From a virus, in IMG/VR virus record IMGVR_UViG_3300020178_000349, positions 1-20,200 of that record: 20,200 nt of DNA; one strand, 5' to 3'. The position numbers and the translations under genes were made by a program. Every line of letters starts with the position of its first letter. Position 1 is the first letter of the stretch. The notes beneath the pieces are model-generated. The model was not told the origin of the DNA. It ran no database searches and saw nothing but the letters and a program-made list of their open reading frames with translations. This document shows, piece after piece, positions 6,594-14,703 of the stretch.

Positions 6594-7276
6594 TATAAAT
6601 TTGCCTCCTTGATTACTTCTTTAACCATTTCAATATCTGCGGGTAGTCTTTTAAATCTTAATGTCCAATGACTGGGATCCATTATAGCATATACCATTTG
6701 TAATTGTTCATCGTTAAATCTTTTCATCATTTCTTTTCCAGTTTTACAATTCAATATAAGCCAAGGAGAAATTTTACCATCTTTTATATCTACAACTGCT
6801 CTATTCAAACTAGCATATCTAAAATAATCACTCCATGGTGCTTGTTTTTCATCACCCCAATCCATCATTGTTTTGATTGATCTTTCCATGGCTGTTTCAA
6901 CTCGTTCTCTTAAAATCAAATCAATAGCATATTTTTGATACAGTTCTTCTCTACACCAGTGATCAAGTTTAACTCCAGATGTTACAACGTAATCTATGTA
7001 CTTGTTTGGATACAATGGTTTAACATTACTGATAAAACTTCCAAATTTTACAAATGCTGTATAGTATGGAGATTTACAAAACTCTTCATAAGTTTTAGGT
7101 GTTGTAACTTTTTGACACAGTTCATAGAATCTTACAAAAGTTTGAAATCCTAATTGTACTCTACGTTCATCTTTCTGTAGATATCTTCTTTTTTGCTCAC
7201 ACATATGTACTGATAATGTCTTTTCTTTGGCGAATTTAGCATTACAATATTTGCAAGGGTATAACTTTTCTATCAT
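6593..7276 (-). CDS. Conserved phage protein with N-terminal zinc-finger-like motif
   Basis: A 227-aa protein. The first 26 residues form a short zinc-finger-like unit: C8-x2-C11, F15, L21, H24 and C26 (ending HMC). The rest is helical and rich in aromatic residues, with a YEEFCKSPYYTAFVKFG segment, a GVKLDHWCREELY segment and a DPSHWTLRFKRLP segment near the end. I do not recognise an enzyme. Proteins of this general plan appear to be common near the replication genes of marine T4-like phages (from memory). The finger suggests nucleic-acid or protein binding. The ATG at 7276 overlaps the previous stop (ATGA). Confidence 0.75.
   Translation of the reverse strand: MIEKLYPCKYCNAKFAKEKTLSVHMCEQKRRYLQKDERRVQLGFQTFVRFYELCQKVTTPKTYEEFCKSPYYTAFVKFGSFISNVKPLYPNKYIDYVVTSGVKLDHWCREELYQKYAIDLILRERVETAMERSIKTMMDWGDEKQAPWSDYFRYASLNRAVVDIKDGKISPWLILNCKTGKEMMKRFNDEQLQMVYAIMDPSHWTLRFKRLPADIEMVKEVIKEANL
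6604..6610 (-). promoter_or_regulatory. Strong ribosome binding site for DnaE-like gene
   Basis: Minus-strand AAGGAGG, 10 nt before the ATG at 6593. It is the strongest Shine-Dalgarno I saw in this window and lies within the last codons of the upstream gene, whose TAA overlaps the ATG by one base (TAATG). Confidence 0.7.
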
Positions 7277-7749
7277 AATAATTTTTTGATTTGCTCTTTA
7301 CTCATTCCTAAATCTTCTGCTAATTCTTTAAGTTCTTTAGTGGTGTTAATATTTGCTAATAATCTTAATTCGTCAATTTTTTTATTAGGATAAAGTTTTT
7401 CTAAAAACTTAAATGCTTTGTTATTGTTAGATTCTTTAAACTTATAACCAATCCATTCATGATATCTGATGTTCTTTTTGTCACTAGCAGTCATACACAA
7501 CAGAAACCACAATAGTTTTTTATGTTTGCTCAATGTAAAAAAGTTTTTATTGTAATATTGGTTGGTTTTTAAAATTTGTAATTCTTTTTGTTCTTTGGTT
7601 CCTTTGATAGCACTAGCATATCTATTCAACAAATAAAAAGAAACTTGTTTTCTATCGTCATCTGAAAGTTCGTCCCAAACGCTTTTGGCATTCATATCAA
7701 TAGCCGCCAATATATCTTTCAAAGGTAGTTTGTTAGTTTTGGTTACCAT
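7273..7749 (-). CDS. Conserved phage protein, 158 aa; possible clamp-loader-like subunit
   Basis: A basic, helical protein beginning KLPLKDILAAIDMNAKSVWDEL, with SFYLLNRYAS, a Y-Y-N-K-N-F-F turn, KHKKLLWFLLC and a C-terminal ELKELAEDLGMSKEQIKKLL. The N-terminal 'LKD-I-L-x-A-I-D ... LNR' layout is loosely similar to the short gp62 clamp-loader subunit of T4-like phages, but clear identity is lacking and no gp44 or gp45 lies beside it here. Treat it as an unknown conserved phage protein. The ATG at 7749 overlaps the preceding gene by 7 nt. Confidence 0.7.
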   Translation of the reverse strand: MVTKTNKLPLKDILAAIDMNAKSVWDELSDDDRKQVSFYLLNRYASAIKGTKEQKELQILKTNQYYNKNFFTLSKHKKLLWFLLCMTASDKKNIRYHEWIGYKFKESNNNKAFKFLEKLYPNKKIDELRLLANINTTKELKELAEDLGMSKEQIKKLL

Positions 7750-8012
7750 CTATCTTCTTTTATTAAATTATAAAGTAATTTTAACTTCTTTAACTGAATT
7801 TGTAAAGTTTTATTTCCTTCGTTTGCGTAATCTACCACTTCGCTAATTTCTAATTCGGACAAATACCAATCAGGATCTTTAGTTTCTTCAACTAATATTT
7901 TTGGTCCTTTACCATTTAATGGTTGACCATACACAGTTTTACCTCCATCAGGAGAAGTAAAAATCATTTCTTCTTGTTTAATACGTTTTCTTTTTTTGAC
8001 TGCTTTAGGCAT
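7743..8012 (-). CDS. Small conserved phage protein, 89 aa, unknown
   Basis: A basic start (MPKAVKKRKRIKQEEM) is followed by FTSPDGGKTVYGQP, a DPDWYLSELEISEVVDYANEG segment and a helical tail ending LIKEDRW. The charged ends and lack of membrane or catalytic motifs give no function. It is translationally coupled on both sides: its ATG overlaps the previous stop as TAATG, and the next gene starts 7 nt before its own end. Confidence 0.7.
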   Translation of the reverse strand: MPKAVKKRKRIKQEEMIFTSPDGGKTVYGQPLNGKGPKILVEETKDPDWYLSELEISEVVDYANEGNKTLQIQLKKLKLLYNLIKEDRW

Positions 8013-8518
8013 TATAACAACATTGTGTACTCAATACTTTCACATTGACGAGAAATATCTTTTACAAAGAATGCACAGTTTGGATTTTCGTTATCAGTTA
8101 GAGGTGTTGTTAATAACTGATTATTTTTAATTTTTGGAAAATACCATTTAACATCATTGTAAAAGTTTATCACATTCACTTCAAAAAAGTCTGCTTTGAA
8201 TCCTTTCAAAGGATTGAATATAAAAGCACTGAAACCTCGGTCTGCTATACTGGTTAAAGGTACAACTTCTACAGTGTTGCTGTCTTCTTTGTCTCCAACT
8301 GCTATGCTCCAATCTAAAGGCATAGTAAGTTCTTTTCCACCAATTTCCAACACAATGGCTGGAGCACTGAATGATTCAATATAAATCAGTGGTAAGAAAA
8401 AGAAGTCTGGTTCTTTAGGATTACTGTTGTCCAAAACTGAAAATGCCATGTCATCTGACACAGTTTGTGGCATCTTGTTAAGGTCGTATGGTATATTGTC
8501 TACTGTTAATATTTTCAT
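8012..8518 (-). CDS. Conserved phage protein, 168 aa, beta-rich, unknown
   Basis: Predicted beta-rich soluble protein with FFFLPLIYIESFSAPAIVLE, a KELTMPLDWSIAVGD hairpin, VVPLTSIADRGFSAFIFNPL and KWYFPKIKNNQLLTTPL. This order of motifs is familiar from hypothetical proteins of marine T4-like phages, where no role has been assigned (recalled, not checked). A good SD (AGGAAGGA) lies before the ATG at 8518, across the end of the nitrilase gene, which stops 2 nt earlier. Membership in the UvsW transcript suggests early or middle expression. Confidence 0.75.
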   Translation of the reverse strand: MKILTVDNIPYDLNKMPQTVSDDMAFSVLDNSNPKEPDFFFLPLIYIESFSAPAIVLEIGGKELTMPLDWSIAVGDKEDSNTVEVVPLTSIADRGFSAFIFNPLKGFKADFFEVNVINFYNDVKWYFPKIKNNQLLTTPLTDNENPNCAFFVKDISRQCESIEYTMLL

Positions 8519-8520
8519 TA

Positions 8521-9339
8521 TTAATTTCCTTCCTGATAAGAATATTTTGTGTTAGACGTATTGTAGTAAAAATAGTGTGTGCCTGTTTTGGGTAGTTGTA
8601 ATACAGTATCGATTGGAAGATAAATTCCTGATGTAAAAGACGTTCCTACATCAGTTTCATATCCGTGTATGTGCCAAGGATTATCTACACTGATGATGGG
8701 TGTGTTGGTAGCATATGCTATAAATTTTGTACAAGCATCATGAAATTCATCATGTATTTTTTTAACCTGAGGTCCTTGATCTTTTTGAGTATTGCTTGAG
8801 TGTATTATTAGATCGACGTTTTTTTCTTTCAACTTTTTGGCTAGATTGTCTCCGCCTGAATAATAATTACCCACCAGATCATTACATATTAACGCACCAA
8901 CTTTGATTGTTTCGTGTTCTGTGACAAGTTCTACAACGGGAAATTCCGTCCGCTTTTCACAATCTTGATCAAATGATACCAGTTTTGTTTTGAATGTTGA
9001 TCCAATGTGCTCTCCTTTTTTATTATAGAAACGCAATTGATTTGTTTTTTTTCCAAAAAATGGACCATTGATTGTTTCTTTATCGTCCAACCATAGCGTT
9101 CCAATAATTAAACCAAGGTTCTTTGAAGATGCAAAACTTACTAGTTTTTCCATTGCCTGTTCTGTTTCTTTACAAGTATTGATATTAAAACTAGGAGCAT
9201 CGTAACCACTCAATGATGCTTCTGGTGTAAACAGATAATCAACTTTATTTTCTACTGCCCATTCGCAGGCTTTTAAAATTTCGTTGTAGTTGTCTTGAAC
9301 GTTTCTACTTACTGGTATTTGTGCACCTGCTATTTTCAT
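8521..9339 (-). CDS. Nitrilase-superfamily carbon-nitrogen hydrolase
   Basis: A 272-aa amidohydrolase of the nitrilase superfamily, whose members cleave or transfer C-N bonds of amides, nitriles or carbamoyl groups. The Glu-Lys-Cys triad is complete: E40 in FTPEASLSGYD, K117 in STFKTKLVSFD, and C152 in GALICNDLVG. The start MKIAGAQIP is the typical first strand. Length is normal for a stand-alone enzyme and no glutamine-dependent partner domain (as in NAD synthetase) is fused to it. The C-terminal part (HIHGYETDVG, GTSFTSGIYLP) fits the family less closely. The ATG at 9339 overlaps the UvsW stop (ATGA), so the enzyme is coupled to a DNA-repair helicase. The substrate is unknown; an amide or carbamoyl compound is the family norm. 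Confidence 0.88.
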   Translation of the reverse strand: MKIAGAQIPVSRNVQDNYNEILKACEWAVENKVDYLFTPEASLSGYDAPSFNINTCKETEQAMEKLVSFASSKNLGLIIGTLWLDDKETINGPFFGKKTNQLRFYNKKGEHIGSTFKTKLVSFDQDCEKRTEFPVVELVTEHETIKVGALICNDLVGNYYSGGDNLAKKLKEKNVDLIIHSSNTQKDQGPQVKKIHDEFHDACTKFIAYATNTPIISVDNPWHIHGYETDVGTSFTSGIYLPIDTVLQLPKTGTHYFYYNTSNTKYSYQEGN

Positions 9340-10793
9340 TTTGTCCAATCCACTTTCTCTATTGTAAAAGGATAATTTGCTTCTTTGTAAAATTTTTTTC
9401 TGTGTGTTAAATGTCTTTTAGCAAATTTACAACTTGAAGTTAAATCCCATATCTGTACAAAGTCTTTGTCTTTGGCTTTACGTATTCCTCTGCCGATTGA
9501 TTGAATTACTCTTACAAATGATTTGCCTGGCTCAATCAATACAAGATTGAATATTCTAGGAATATTAATTCCCACACTGGCTACACCGTACGTGGCAATA
9601 ATTACTTTATTAGTACTGCTAGATATTTCGTCATACTGTTCTTTACGATCTGCTAATTTGGTTTCTCCTTGAATAAACACACTGTCATCTATGATTTCTA
9701 ATAATTTTTTACCTGCTGTAAGTCTATCAATTAATACCAATGTGTTACCGCTTGATTTTATTTTGTTTACAAGTTTACCTAAATACTCAATTCTTTTTTC
9801 GTCTGTAACTAAAAACTTTAATTCTTCTTGATAATTTTTATACACGTTGGTATCTACCAATTGTACAACATTTACATGACATTTAGATAGCACTCCTTTG
9901 TCTTGTAATTCTTTTGCTGATATTTGATTAACAACTGGACCAATGCTGGCTAAGATGCTTTGAAATTCAAATTGTTCTTTGGGCACAGTTCCAGTTAGAC
10001 CCCAACGAACAGGGGAATTTTTTAAATGATGTGTGAGTAATTTTTTTAAAACTTCTGCTTTTGCTTGGTGCACTTCATCTATTATAACAGTTTTTACTCC
10101 GTCTAAAAACTCTGCTAAACTAAAAACAGATTCTCCTGCTTTAGATTTTTTATCTAATACATTAAGACTTTGCCATGTACAAATAGTGTGTGTTCGATTT
10201 AATTCTTTTCTATCTCCAAAATAAACTCCAACATCTAATCCTACGTTGATGTAATCTTCTTCTGTTTGTGTAACTAATCCTTTGTTAGGCACAATAACCA
10301 ATGTTCTTCCAAACTTTTCACATATGCTACTCAATGCCGCAGTGATAATTGTTTTACCAGCACCTGTGGCAACTTCTTGTAAACTTTGTGGCTCCTTGAT
10401 AAAATTATTAATCACGTCCACTTGGTAGTCACGTAATTCGATTTTTTGTCCTTCGCATTGATGTCCTTTGGGCCACGTTTTATTTCCGAAAAAGTTTTTG
10501 TCTACTTTACTAAAAGTTAGATCAAATTTTTCTCTTTTGTCTACGACTTCTTCGATTTCTACACCTGCTTCATTGAGATATTGAATGATCTTGTCCAGAT
10601 GATTGACATAACCATTACCACCTAGACCAAAGAAACCAACTGTACCGTCCCAACGTCCTAGTTTATATTGAGGAAGATATCTAGCATAAGGCACTTGAAA
10701 TTTAAATTTGTTTGCTATTTTTCTTCGCACTTCAACAGGCAGTCCTTCAATTTTTACATTGACTTCGTCGCTTATAATAATTTTACATCTCAT
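9336..10793 (-). CDS. uvsW: UvsW-like recombination helicase (superfamily 2)
   Basis: A 485-aa ATP-dependent helicase/branch-migration enzyme that remodels recombination and replication intermediates in T4-type phages. An N-terminal DNA-binding region (1-115) contains YLPQYKLGRWDGTVGFF. The helicase core has ELRDYQ (119-124, Q motif), ATGAGKT (142-148, Walker A), DEVH (239-242), TGT (267-269), a second RecA lobe with TLVLIDR (351-357) and ATYGVASVGINIP (400-412), and QSIGRGIRK (431-439, motif VI). Length matches T4 UvsW (~500 aa). The ATG at 10793 overlaps the preceding gene's stop (ATGA); an upstream in-frame start would extend into that gene. Confidence 0.94.
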   Translation of the reverse strand: MRCKIIISDEVNVKIEGLPVEVRRKIANKFKFQVPYARYLPQYKLGRWDGTVGFFGLGGNGYVNHLDKIIQYLNEAGVEIEEVVDKREKFDLTFSKVDKNFFGNKTWPKGHQCEGQKIELRDYQVDVINNFIKEPQSLQEVATGAGKTIITAALSSICEKFGRTLVIVPNKGLVTQTEEDYINVGLDVGVYFGDRKELNRTHTICTWQSLNVLDKKSKAGESVFSLAEFLDGVKTVIIDEVHQAKAEVLKKLLTHHLKNSPVRWGLTGTVPKEQFEFQSILASIGPVVNQISAKELQDKGVLSKCHVNVVQLVDTNVYKNYQEELKFLVTDEKRIEYLGKLVNKIKSSGNTLVLIDRLTAGKKLLEIIDDSVFIQGETKLADRKEQYDEISSSTNKVIIATYGVASVGINIPRIFNLVLIEPGKSFVRVIQSIGRGIRKAKDKDFVQIWDLTSSCKFAKRHLTHRKKFYKEANYPFTIEKVDWTK

Positions 10794-12073
10794 AGTGTTT
10801 CGCTTCCAAAGTGTAGTTGATTCCAAAAACTGTCTTGTCCGTTGACTTGTAATTGTAAATCGATATTACTCACATATTTGTCAACCTTAGAATAATTTCT
10901 AGTGTTGTCACATATCAATACTGCTTCAGGTTCCCAAGTAGAAGTCAATAAAGGCTTTGGTATCTTCTTATTTGTAATATACACTATTTTTGTTGTTTTA
11001 GCAAGTGAATTATTTAATTGTTTGTCCTTAATGTAATCATTAAATTCTTTACCAAAAACAGAATTGCTTTTGCACCTTGACAGTACAGATATTTCATCGC
11101 TAGGTATAATGTTTGTAAAAAGTTTGTGTGTCTTATGAAGATGATTTAGAGTGTCTTCATCGGTATTACTGGGTAAAACAACCAATAAAGGAAATCTTCT
11201 CAGTTCTATTATGGTATCGATTACTTGTTGAAGATGCCACTTGTCTATGTCTAAATTGATTCTAGGCCACTGTCGTTCTAATATCTTTTTTGATAATGAT
11301 GATAAATTACTTTTGGAACTGTCTAGTTCTTTGTTATCAAAATAATGAAGTCCCATTTTTTCTTTTCTATCATAGTACAAACATAAATTTTCTTTAACAG
11401 GTTCTCCAAAAAATTCGACATAGTGTTGAGTTATTATATCGGCACTGTGTTTAATCTCATAATCATATATACCCGGCACAAACTTTTCTGGATTTTTTGA
11501 TATTTTTTCACATTCATTGTAAACATCGATTAGAATCGGATCTATGTCTTTGATTTTGTTCTTAAATTTTGATAGAAGTTTGTGCGTTACTTTTTCTGTG
11601 TAAGGTAAAATATATTTGTCTTTTAATCTTTGAGCATAGTATCTGCTAATAGTAGGACCTAGTAAACGTCTAACTTCGTTGATTGTTTTTGTATAAGTCA
11701 TATTGAACGGAAATCTTATTACAATAACTTTGGTAGGAATAAATCCGGACCAATATGGTTCTACATAAGCAGATCCATCTTCCAATCTGATATATTCGCT
11801 TCTATCCAAATGTCTTAACGGTTGCCTTAATGTGTTAACACTGTTCTCCAGGTCAATGCCTCGCATTTTGAATTGTGATTTATATCTGGTGATTAGTATT
11901 TTTTTGACTGCTTCTAGTTGCCTATCAGTTAATGCGGAACCTTTATAAACTTTTTTAGCAATATCGAAAATAATTTTTTTGTCACGATCCAGTACAATGA
12001 ACGCAGGATTGATTGCTTTGGCAGATAGTCCTGCCATTAATTCTAGACACTCTTCTATTGTGATTGAACGCAT
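10790..12073 (-). CDS. Conserved phage protein, 427 aa, unknown function, upstream of uvsW
   Basis: A large soluble protein that I cannot assign. The N-terminus has VLDRDKKIIFDIAKKVYKG followed by ALTDRQLEAVKKIL, a short helix-turn motif seen near the start of several replication-associated phage proteins. The centre is charged and helical. The end carries two strand-like segments, FPLLVVLPS and KTTKIVYITNKKIPKPLL followed by WEPEAVLICD, an alternating pattern like a degenerate nucleotide-binding or helicase lobe, but without Walker motifs. From memory, marine T4-like phages carry a similar gene beside uvsW. It starts a transcript: a strong sigma-70 promoter lies directly upstream, and uvsW follows with an ATGA overlap, so joint action in recombination or repair is plausible. 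Confidence 0.75.
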   Translation of the reverse strand: MRSITIEECLELMAGLSAKAINPAFIVLDRDKKIIFDIAKKVYKGSALTDRQLEAVKKILITRYKSQFKMRGIDLENSVNTLRQPLRHLDRSEYIRLEDGSAYVEPYWSGFIPTKVIVIRFPFNMTYTKTINEVRRLLGPTISRYYAQRLKDKYILPYTEKVTHKLLSKFKNKIKDIDPILIDVYNECEKISKNPEKFVPGIYDYEIKHSADIITQHYVEFFGEPVKENLCLYYDRKEKMGLHYFDNKELDSSKSNLSSLSKKILERQWPRINLDIDKWHLQQVIDTIIELRRFPLLVVLPSNTDEDTLNHLHKTHKLFTNIIPSDEISVLSRCKSNSVFGKEFNDYIKDKQLNNSLAKTTKIVYITNKKIPKPLLTSTWEPEAVLICDNTRNYSKVDKYVSNIDLQLQVNGQDSFWNQLHFGSETL

Positions 12074-12079
12074 TTCACA

Positions 12080-12108
12080 AGTATAACGGATTTTGGTTAA
12101 AAAGTCAA
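12080..12108 (-). promoter_or_regulatory. Strong sigma-70-type promoter before the 427-aa/uvsW operon
   Basis: Minus strand: TTGACT (12103-12108), a 17-bp spacer, TATACT (12080-12085), six bases, then the ATG at 12073. Ten of 12 bases match consensus. Spacing from -10 to ATG is identical to the primase promoter, again predicting a leaderless mRNA. It separates the sugar cassette from the uvsW operon, lying in and next to the last codons of the preceding gene (stop at 12097-12099). Confidence 0.8.
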
Positions 12109-12933
12109 TCTAGAAAAAGGTATACCTTGTGCTATTTCTTCTGTAGTCCACTCAGTATGAACATAATCATTCAGCCATTGCTGTCTATCAGGGGTCTTTG
12201 GGCTGTTAATGGTGCTGAAATCGTGATTGGCAACGTCATATGCTAGGCTTTGTTCTCCTACAAATGCAGGGATTCCATTCAGTACAGCGTGTATGCCTGG
12301 ATTACTGCTCCAACTTACAACGGCCCAAGCATTAGAAAAATTTAAATCAAAATCATCATATGTGTTATCAATCTGTTTTGGAATTTCATAAACAACATTA
12401 TCCAATCTCAGTTGAGCTGGTAATATGCATCTAGGATGCGATCGTACAATTATTTTTCGATCAGTGTGCTGTCGTAAACGTTGAACAGTTTCTAATACAT
12501 ATTGTTCTAATGGTGGCATATTTTTCCACTGTTCACTTTTGTCGTGTTGTAAGCACAACAATATATGTTCTCCTTGAGTGCGCCAAGGTCTTATGTCTAA
12601 TCCTAATTGTGCAACTCTTGTGTCATCATTATTTTTAGGACCAAAGTCTGCCAGTCTATTAATGCCGTTGATACCAACTTTCCAAGTTGAATTTCTTTTG
12701 ATACCGCCCACTTCTATAACTAAAACTTTTTTATTTTGTGATCTAAATTTGTCCCAAACAATTTTATTTTTTATCATCCTGCCATGCCACAATAATGACC
12801 ATATCACAGGAATATCTGTGTCTATATTGTTTTCGTCTACAGTGTGTCCCAACTTCAACAGTCCTAATTTCACAGCGTCCCACACAGGAGGACTGTTTAA
12901 AGAACCGTAATCTGTAAACAAACTAAACTTCAT
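12097..12933 (-). CDS. GT-B-like glycosyltransferase-family protein
   Basis: A 278-aa protein sharing a C-terminal plan with two neighbours and the gene at 174-1013: DIRPWR (113-118), a strand and turn HILLCLQHDKSEQW (123-136), a helix ending RQHTDRKIIVRSHP (154-167), AWAVVSWSSNPGIHAVLNGIPAFV (202-225), and PDRQQWLNDY...HTEWTTEEI.. (248-267). This matches the nucleotide-sugar-binding half of GT-B enzymes related to capsule or CDP-glycerol transferases; SSNPGIHAVLNGIP is the typical donor-phosphate loop. The N-terminal half is short and diverged. Acceptor and donor are unknown. It overlaps the preceding GT-A-like gene by 11 nt and is the last gene of the sugar cassette. Confidence 0.7.
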   Translation of the reverse strand: MKFSLFTDYGSLNSPPVWDAVKLGLLKLGHTVDENNIDTDIPVIWSLLWHGRMIKNKIVWDKFRSQNKKVLVIEVGGIKRNSTWKVGINGINRLADFGPKNNDDTRVAQLGLDIRPWRTQGEHILLCLQHDKSEQWKNMPPLEQYVLETVQRLRQHTDRKIIVRSHPRCILPAQLRLDNVVYEIPKQIDNTYDDFDLNFSNAWAVVSWSSNPGIHAVLNGIPAFVGEQSLAYDVANHDFSTINSPKTPDRQQWLNDYVHTEWTTEEIAQGIPFSRLTF

Positions 12934-13759
12934 TCCAATATGTCTCTGATCTATTTGAGATCAAATCTTTCTTTTGACTTTTGCCTTGATTTTTTCTAGC
13001 ACCTTTCATATGATCAAACCATTTTCCTAAAACTGAATTAATCAGCGGATGTCCACCTCCACCTGTTTTTGCTGTTTGATTAAAAATACTTTCAGCATAA
13101 TCCAAATAATTTTTATCGATAGGTGTGAGTTTATTCAGTACATCTCCAAAGACATAACTGTCGTGCCATTCAATCAATTTGAATATACCGTTGTCTGCGT
13201 CTTCGTACATACGTTCAAATTCTTTTAAAAACTTTTTGCAGGTTTCATTTTTAATATTCAATCCGTAAAATCCACATTCAGGCCAAGTCTGTGATCCTTT
13301 ACCTCTGCCTACAAATGTTATCCATTTATCATTGGGTAATAAATTTTGAAATTGATCATATGAAATAGCAGAGTGTACATAGGTATCTCCATCCATCCAT
13401 ACAGTCCATCCATCTTCTGTTCGATTTACAGCATCAAACACAGCATATACTTTGTTGGCAAATCTTACAGCGTCCCATTTAAATTCTTTGTGATGATCTC
13501 TTGGACGTTTTTCCGGAAAAGGACATTTACCATTTGCTTTAGGTACATTCCCCCAACGTGCTTTAAATTGATTAAGTTTGATTAATTCTTTTGCATCAAT
13601 AATTTCAATTTGAGATGAATCCGGATTTACTGGTGAACAATTTTCTGCATACACCAGTAATTTAATTTGTTTATCCACATTACGAGCAAAACTATCTAAG
13701 AATCTTTGCCCATATAAATCTAATCCAGGTTTATGAAATGTTGTTAATACTTTAATCAT
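12923..13759 (-). CDS. GT-A-like glycosyltransferase with DGD motif
   Basis: A 278-aa protein with a Rossmann-like start (MIKVLTTFHKPGLDLYGQRFL), a FKWDAVRFANKVYAVFDA helix (93-110) and WTVWMDGDTYV (118-128), whose D123-x-D125 is the metal- and nucleotide-sugar-binding motif of GT-A enzymes. Later come GFYGLNIKN and WHDSYVFGDVLN, typical acceptor-side positions. Family membership beyond 'GT-A-like' is not clear. The start is ATG 13759, which overlaps the previous stop as ATGA; an in-frame extension of nine codons upstream is not needed. It sits between two GT-B-like genes. Confidence 0.75.
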   Translation of the reverse strand: MIKVLTTFHKPGLDLYGQRFLDSFARNVDKQIKLLVYAENCSPVNPDSSQIEIIDAKELIKLNQFKARWGNVPKANGKCPFPEKRPRDHHKEFKWDAVRFANKVYAVFDAVNRTEDGWTVWMDGDTYVHSAISYDQFQNLLPNDKWITFVGRGKGSQTWPECGFYGLNIKNETCKKFLKEFERMYEDADNGIFKLIEWHDSYVFGDVLNKLTPIDKNYLDYAESIFNQTAKTGGGGHPLINSVLGKWFDHMKGARKNQGKSQKKDLISNRSETYWNEV

Positions 13760-14703
13760 TTTACATATTTTTTTAGGTGTTGCCAAGCCAAGCCCGATTT
13801 TACTTCATCCAATGTCCAGTGTATTTGTGCTATTCGTCTAATCCAAAGTTCTCTATCAAATTCTTTTGGATTTTCAAGGTCTTCCCACTTTTCTAAATTG
13901 ACTCCTTTAATCTGAGCTCTATCTGGATCTGTTACCAGTGTTGGTATTCCTTCTATTACTGATGCCACAGTAGGACTAGAGTTATGACCTACAACTGCTT
14001 GAGCGTGAACAAATTCATCACGCAAGTCCTTGGCCCCACTTATAACAATATTGGTATATTGTGGTTGTCCAGAGTTAATCCATTGACGCACAAGCGATTT
14101 CCATTGAACAGACATTTTATCACCGGGATGAAATCTTATTCTAATTTCTTTTTTAGTAAATTTTCTTATTTCTTGTATTGTGTGTTGTAGCCATACGTTT
14201 ACTTTTAAACCACCCATACTCCAACCACCGTCTCTTTGACAGCAAACTAAAATGTATTTGCCACCACCCAATCTCCATGGTTTTAAATCTATACCTAAAT
14301 CTTTTTTGATTAATTCCCAACGCAATGGGTCTGGGTTATCATAACAATATTCTGCTGTATTAGGAAATATTCCATCATAACCATAACGTAGATAATTTTT
14401 AGATTGTGTTGGATCAGCATACAAAAACAAACTACTGTCAACAATCATTGTGCGTTTGTTTCTTTTTTGTTGCTCTTCGTACACACTTTTACGCAACATG
14501 AGATGTCTATGCTTTTGTGGTTGTTGGTGTACAAATCCTTGTAACACTGCTATATCGCTAGGAACTATTGTCCAACCATTACTGATTATCCCTCTATCTC
14601 CACATCTATTAACACCTTCAATAAAATTTTTAATAATCAAAGGCTTTTGTAATTTTTTATTTCCAGGAGGAATAACTTTCATATATCCAACAACACTTAT
14701 CAT
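13756..14703 (-). CDS. GT-B-like glycosyltransferase-family protein
   Basis: A 315-aa protein. The C-terminal half has DLKPWRLGGGKYILVCCQRDGGW (139-161), KFTKKEIRIRFHPGDKM (181-197), AQAVVGHNSSPTVASVIEGIPTLVTDPDRAQ (234-264) and WIRRIAQIHWTLDEVKSGLAW (287-307). NSSPTVASVIEGIP is the donor-binding loop expected of GT-B enzymes, and the RFHP strand matches the RSHP of the protein at 12097-12933. It is the best conserved of the four paralogues. The N-terminus (VVGYMKVIPPGNKK, GWTIVPSDIAVLQGFVHQ) would form the acceptor domain. ATG at 14703 overlaps the preceding stop (ATGA). Confidence 0.75.
   Translation of the reverse strand: MISVVGYMKVIPPGNKKLQKPLIIKNFIEGVNRCGDRGIISNGWTIVPSDIAVLQGFVHQQPQKHRHLMLRKSVYEEQQKRNKRTMIVDSSLFLYADPTQSKNYLRYGYDGIFPNTAEYCYDNPDPLRWELIKKDLGIDLKPWRLGGGKYILVCCQRDGGWSMGGLKVNVWLQHTIQEIRKFTKKEIRIRFHPGDKMSVQWKSLVRQWINSGQPQYTNIVISGAKDLRDEFVHAQAVVGHNSSPTVASVIEGIPTLVTDPDRAQIKGVNLEKWEDLENPKEFDRELWIRRIAQIHWTLDEVKSGLAWQHLKKYVK

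Noticed and set aside
7273-7749. Firm call as clamp loader subunit gp62
   Set aside because: Only loose N-terminal similarity in layout; no clamp or large clamp-loader gene is adjacent.
9340-9348. Upstream TTG start for the nitrilase
   Set aside because: The ATG at 9339 begins at the family's first beta strand and overlaps the uvsW stop in the ATGA pattern used throughout the window.
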